58,416 nucleotides of DNA, from positions 1-58,416 of the forward strand of contig JAFOYE010000021.1 in NCBI GenBank assembly GCA_017391525.1, given 5' to 3'. A model generated the notes under the pieces. That model made no database searches. It was not told where the DNA came from and was given only the letters and a program-made list of their open reading frames with translations. This DNA is from Paludibacteraceae bacterium (GTDB lineage: Bacteria; Bacteroidota; Bacteroidia; Bacteroidales; Paludibacteraceae). Each line of letters begins with the position of its first letter. The stretch's first letter is position 1. The translations under genes and the position numbers were made by a program. This document shows, piece after piece, positions 58,108 to 58,416 of this stretch.

Positions 58108-58416
58108 ACAACGAAGAGTTTGATCCTGGCTCAGGATGAACGCTAGCGACAGGCCTAACACATGCAAGTCGAGGGGCAGCGCGGAGCAAGCTTGCTTGTT
58201 CTGGCGGCGACCGGCGCACGGGTGCGTAACAGGTGTGCAATCTGTCCATAATCGGGGAATAGCCCAGCGAAAGTTGGATTAATGCTCCATGTGAGCCGAG
58301 GAGGCATCTCTTTGGTTTGAAACGCAAGGATTATGGGTGAGCACGCTTCTGATTAGGTAGTTGGTGAGGTAACGGCTCACCAAGCCGACGATCAGTAGGG
58401 GTTCTGAGAGGAAGGT
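58108..58416 (+). rRNA. rrs: 16S ribosomal RNA, 5' part (truncated by window end)
   Basis: The mature 5' end is set at about 58108 by aligning GAAGAGTTTGATCCTGGCTC with E. coli positions 6-25. The stretch with GCGACAGGCCTAACACATGC is typical of Bacteroidales, and the part ending in GGGGTTCTGAGAGGAAGGT corresponds to E. coli positions near 310. About 309 of some 1,500 bases are present. The open frame on the opposite strand here is not a gene. Confidence 0.98.

Noticed and set aside
58106..58327. 73-residue open frame on the minus strand at the window end
   Set aside because: It lies entirely within the 16S rRNA gene.

Overview
The window comes from a Bacteroidales bacterium (phylum Bacteroidota). 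Supporting signs are a SusC/SusD pair, an Rnf cluster with an RseC-type gene nearby, a ~1,100-residue SecA with a zinc tail, Bacteroidota-type promoters (TTTG, 20 bases, TAnnTTTG) and a partial 16S rRNA with the signature of that order. The family cannot be fixed by eye.

Layout. 1-2777 (minus strand): rnfB-rnfC-rnfD, energy-conserving ferredoxin:NAD oxidoreductase (rnfD cut by the window edge). 3101-7833: a GNAT acetyltransferase, an RseC-like protein, a BtuF/FepB-like binding lipoprotein, a SpoIID-domain protein, a rhodanese lipoprotein and a YeiH-type membrane protein. 8098-10993: a small low-GC defence island with a DUF2971 protein and a type II restriction enzyme plus C5 methyltransferase. 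11868-16568: DUF4922 (HIT-like), a two-domain glycosyltransferase and a NagB-like/PIG-L fusion, genes I recall as neighbours in Bacteroides. 16869-42869 (plus strand) is the centrepiece. A MurNAc kinase (murK) and MurNAc-6-P etherase (murQ) lead directly into SusC, SusD, two lipoproteins and a GHL10 (DigH/YngK-type) glycoside hydrolase. These are followed by a very codon-biased secreted protein and by two copies of an operon pairing an NAGPA-type phosphodiester glycosidase with an N-acetylmuramoyl-L-alanine amidase. 43084-57315: housekeeping genes secA, lgt, fmt, nadK, pdxJ, exbB-exbD-tonB, zapA and rny, with two DUF3078 outer-membrane proteins. 57316-58416: rRNA operon leader with tandem promoters and the first ~309 bases of 16S rRNA.

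How the genes may work together. I read 16869-42869 as a polysaccharide-utilisation-type locus for bacterial cell wall. Secreted amidases would strip stem peptides. The GHL10 enzyme would cut the denuded glycan and SusCD would import the fragments. MurK and MurQ would convert MurNAc into GlcNAc-6-P. The NAGPA enzymes are the novel element. This family cleaves GlcNAc-alpha-1-phospho-6-sugar bonds, and that bond also joins wall teichoic acid to C6 of MurNAc, so they may unhook teichoic acid from foreign Gram-positive walls. This is inference from family knowledge and gene order. Six secreted proteins of the locus share a short C-terminal module that looks like a sorting or anchoring signal.

A second theme is repeats. 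Palindromic or tandem arrays with periods of 7, 10, 11 or 16-18 bases sit between genes and, in two cases (rnfB and the DUF4922 gene), in frame inside coding sequence. Each array uses its own internally uniform short word.
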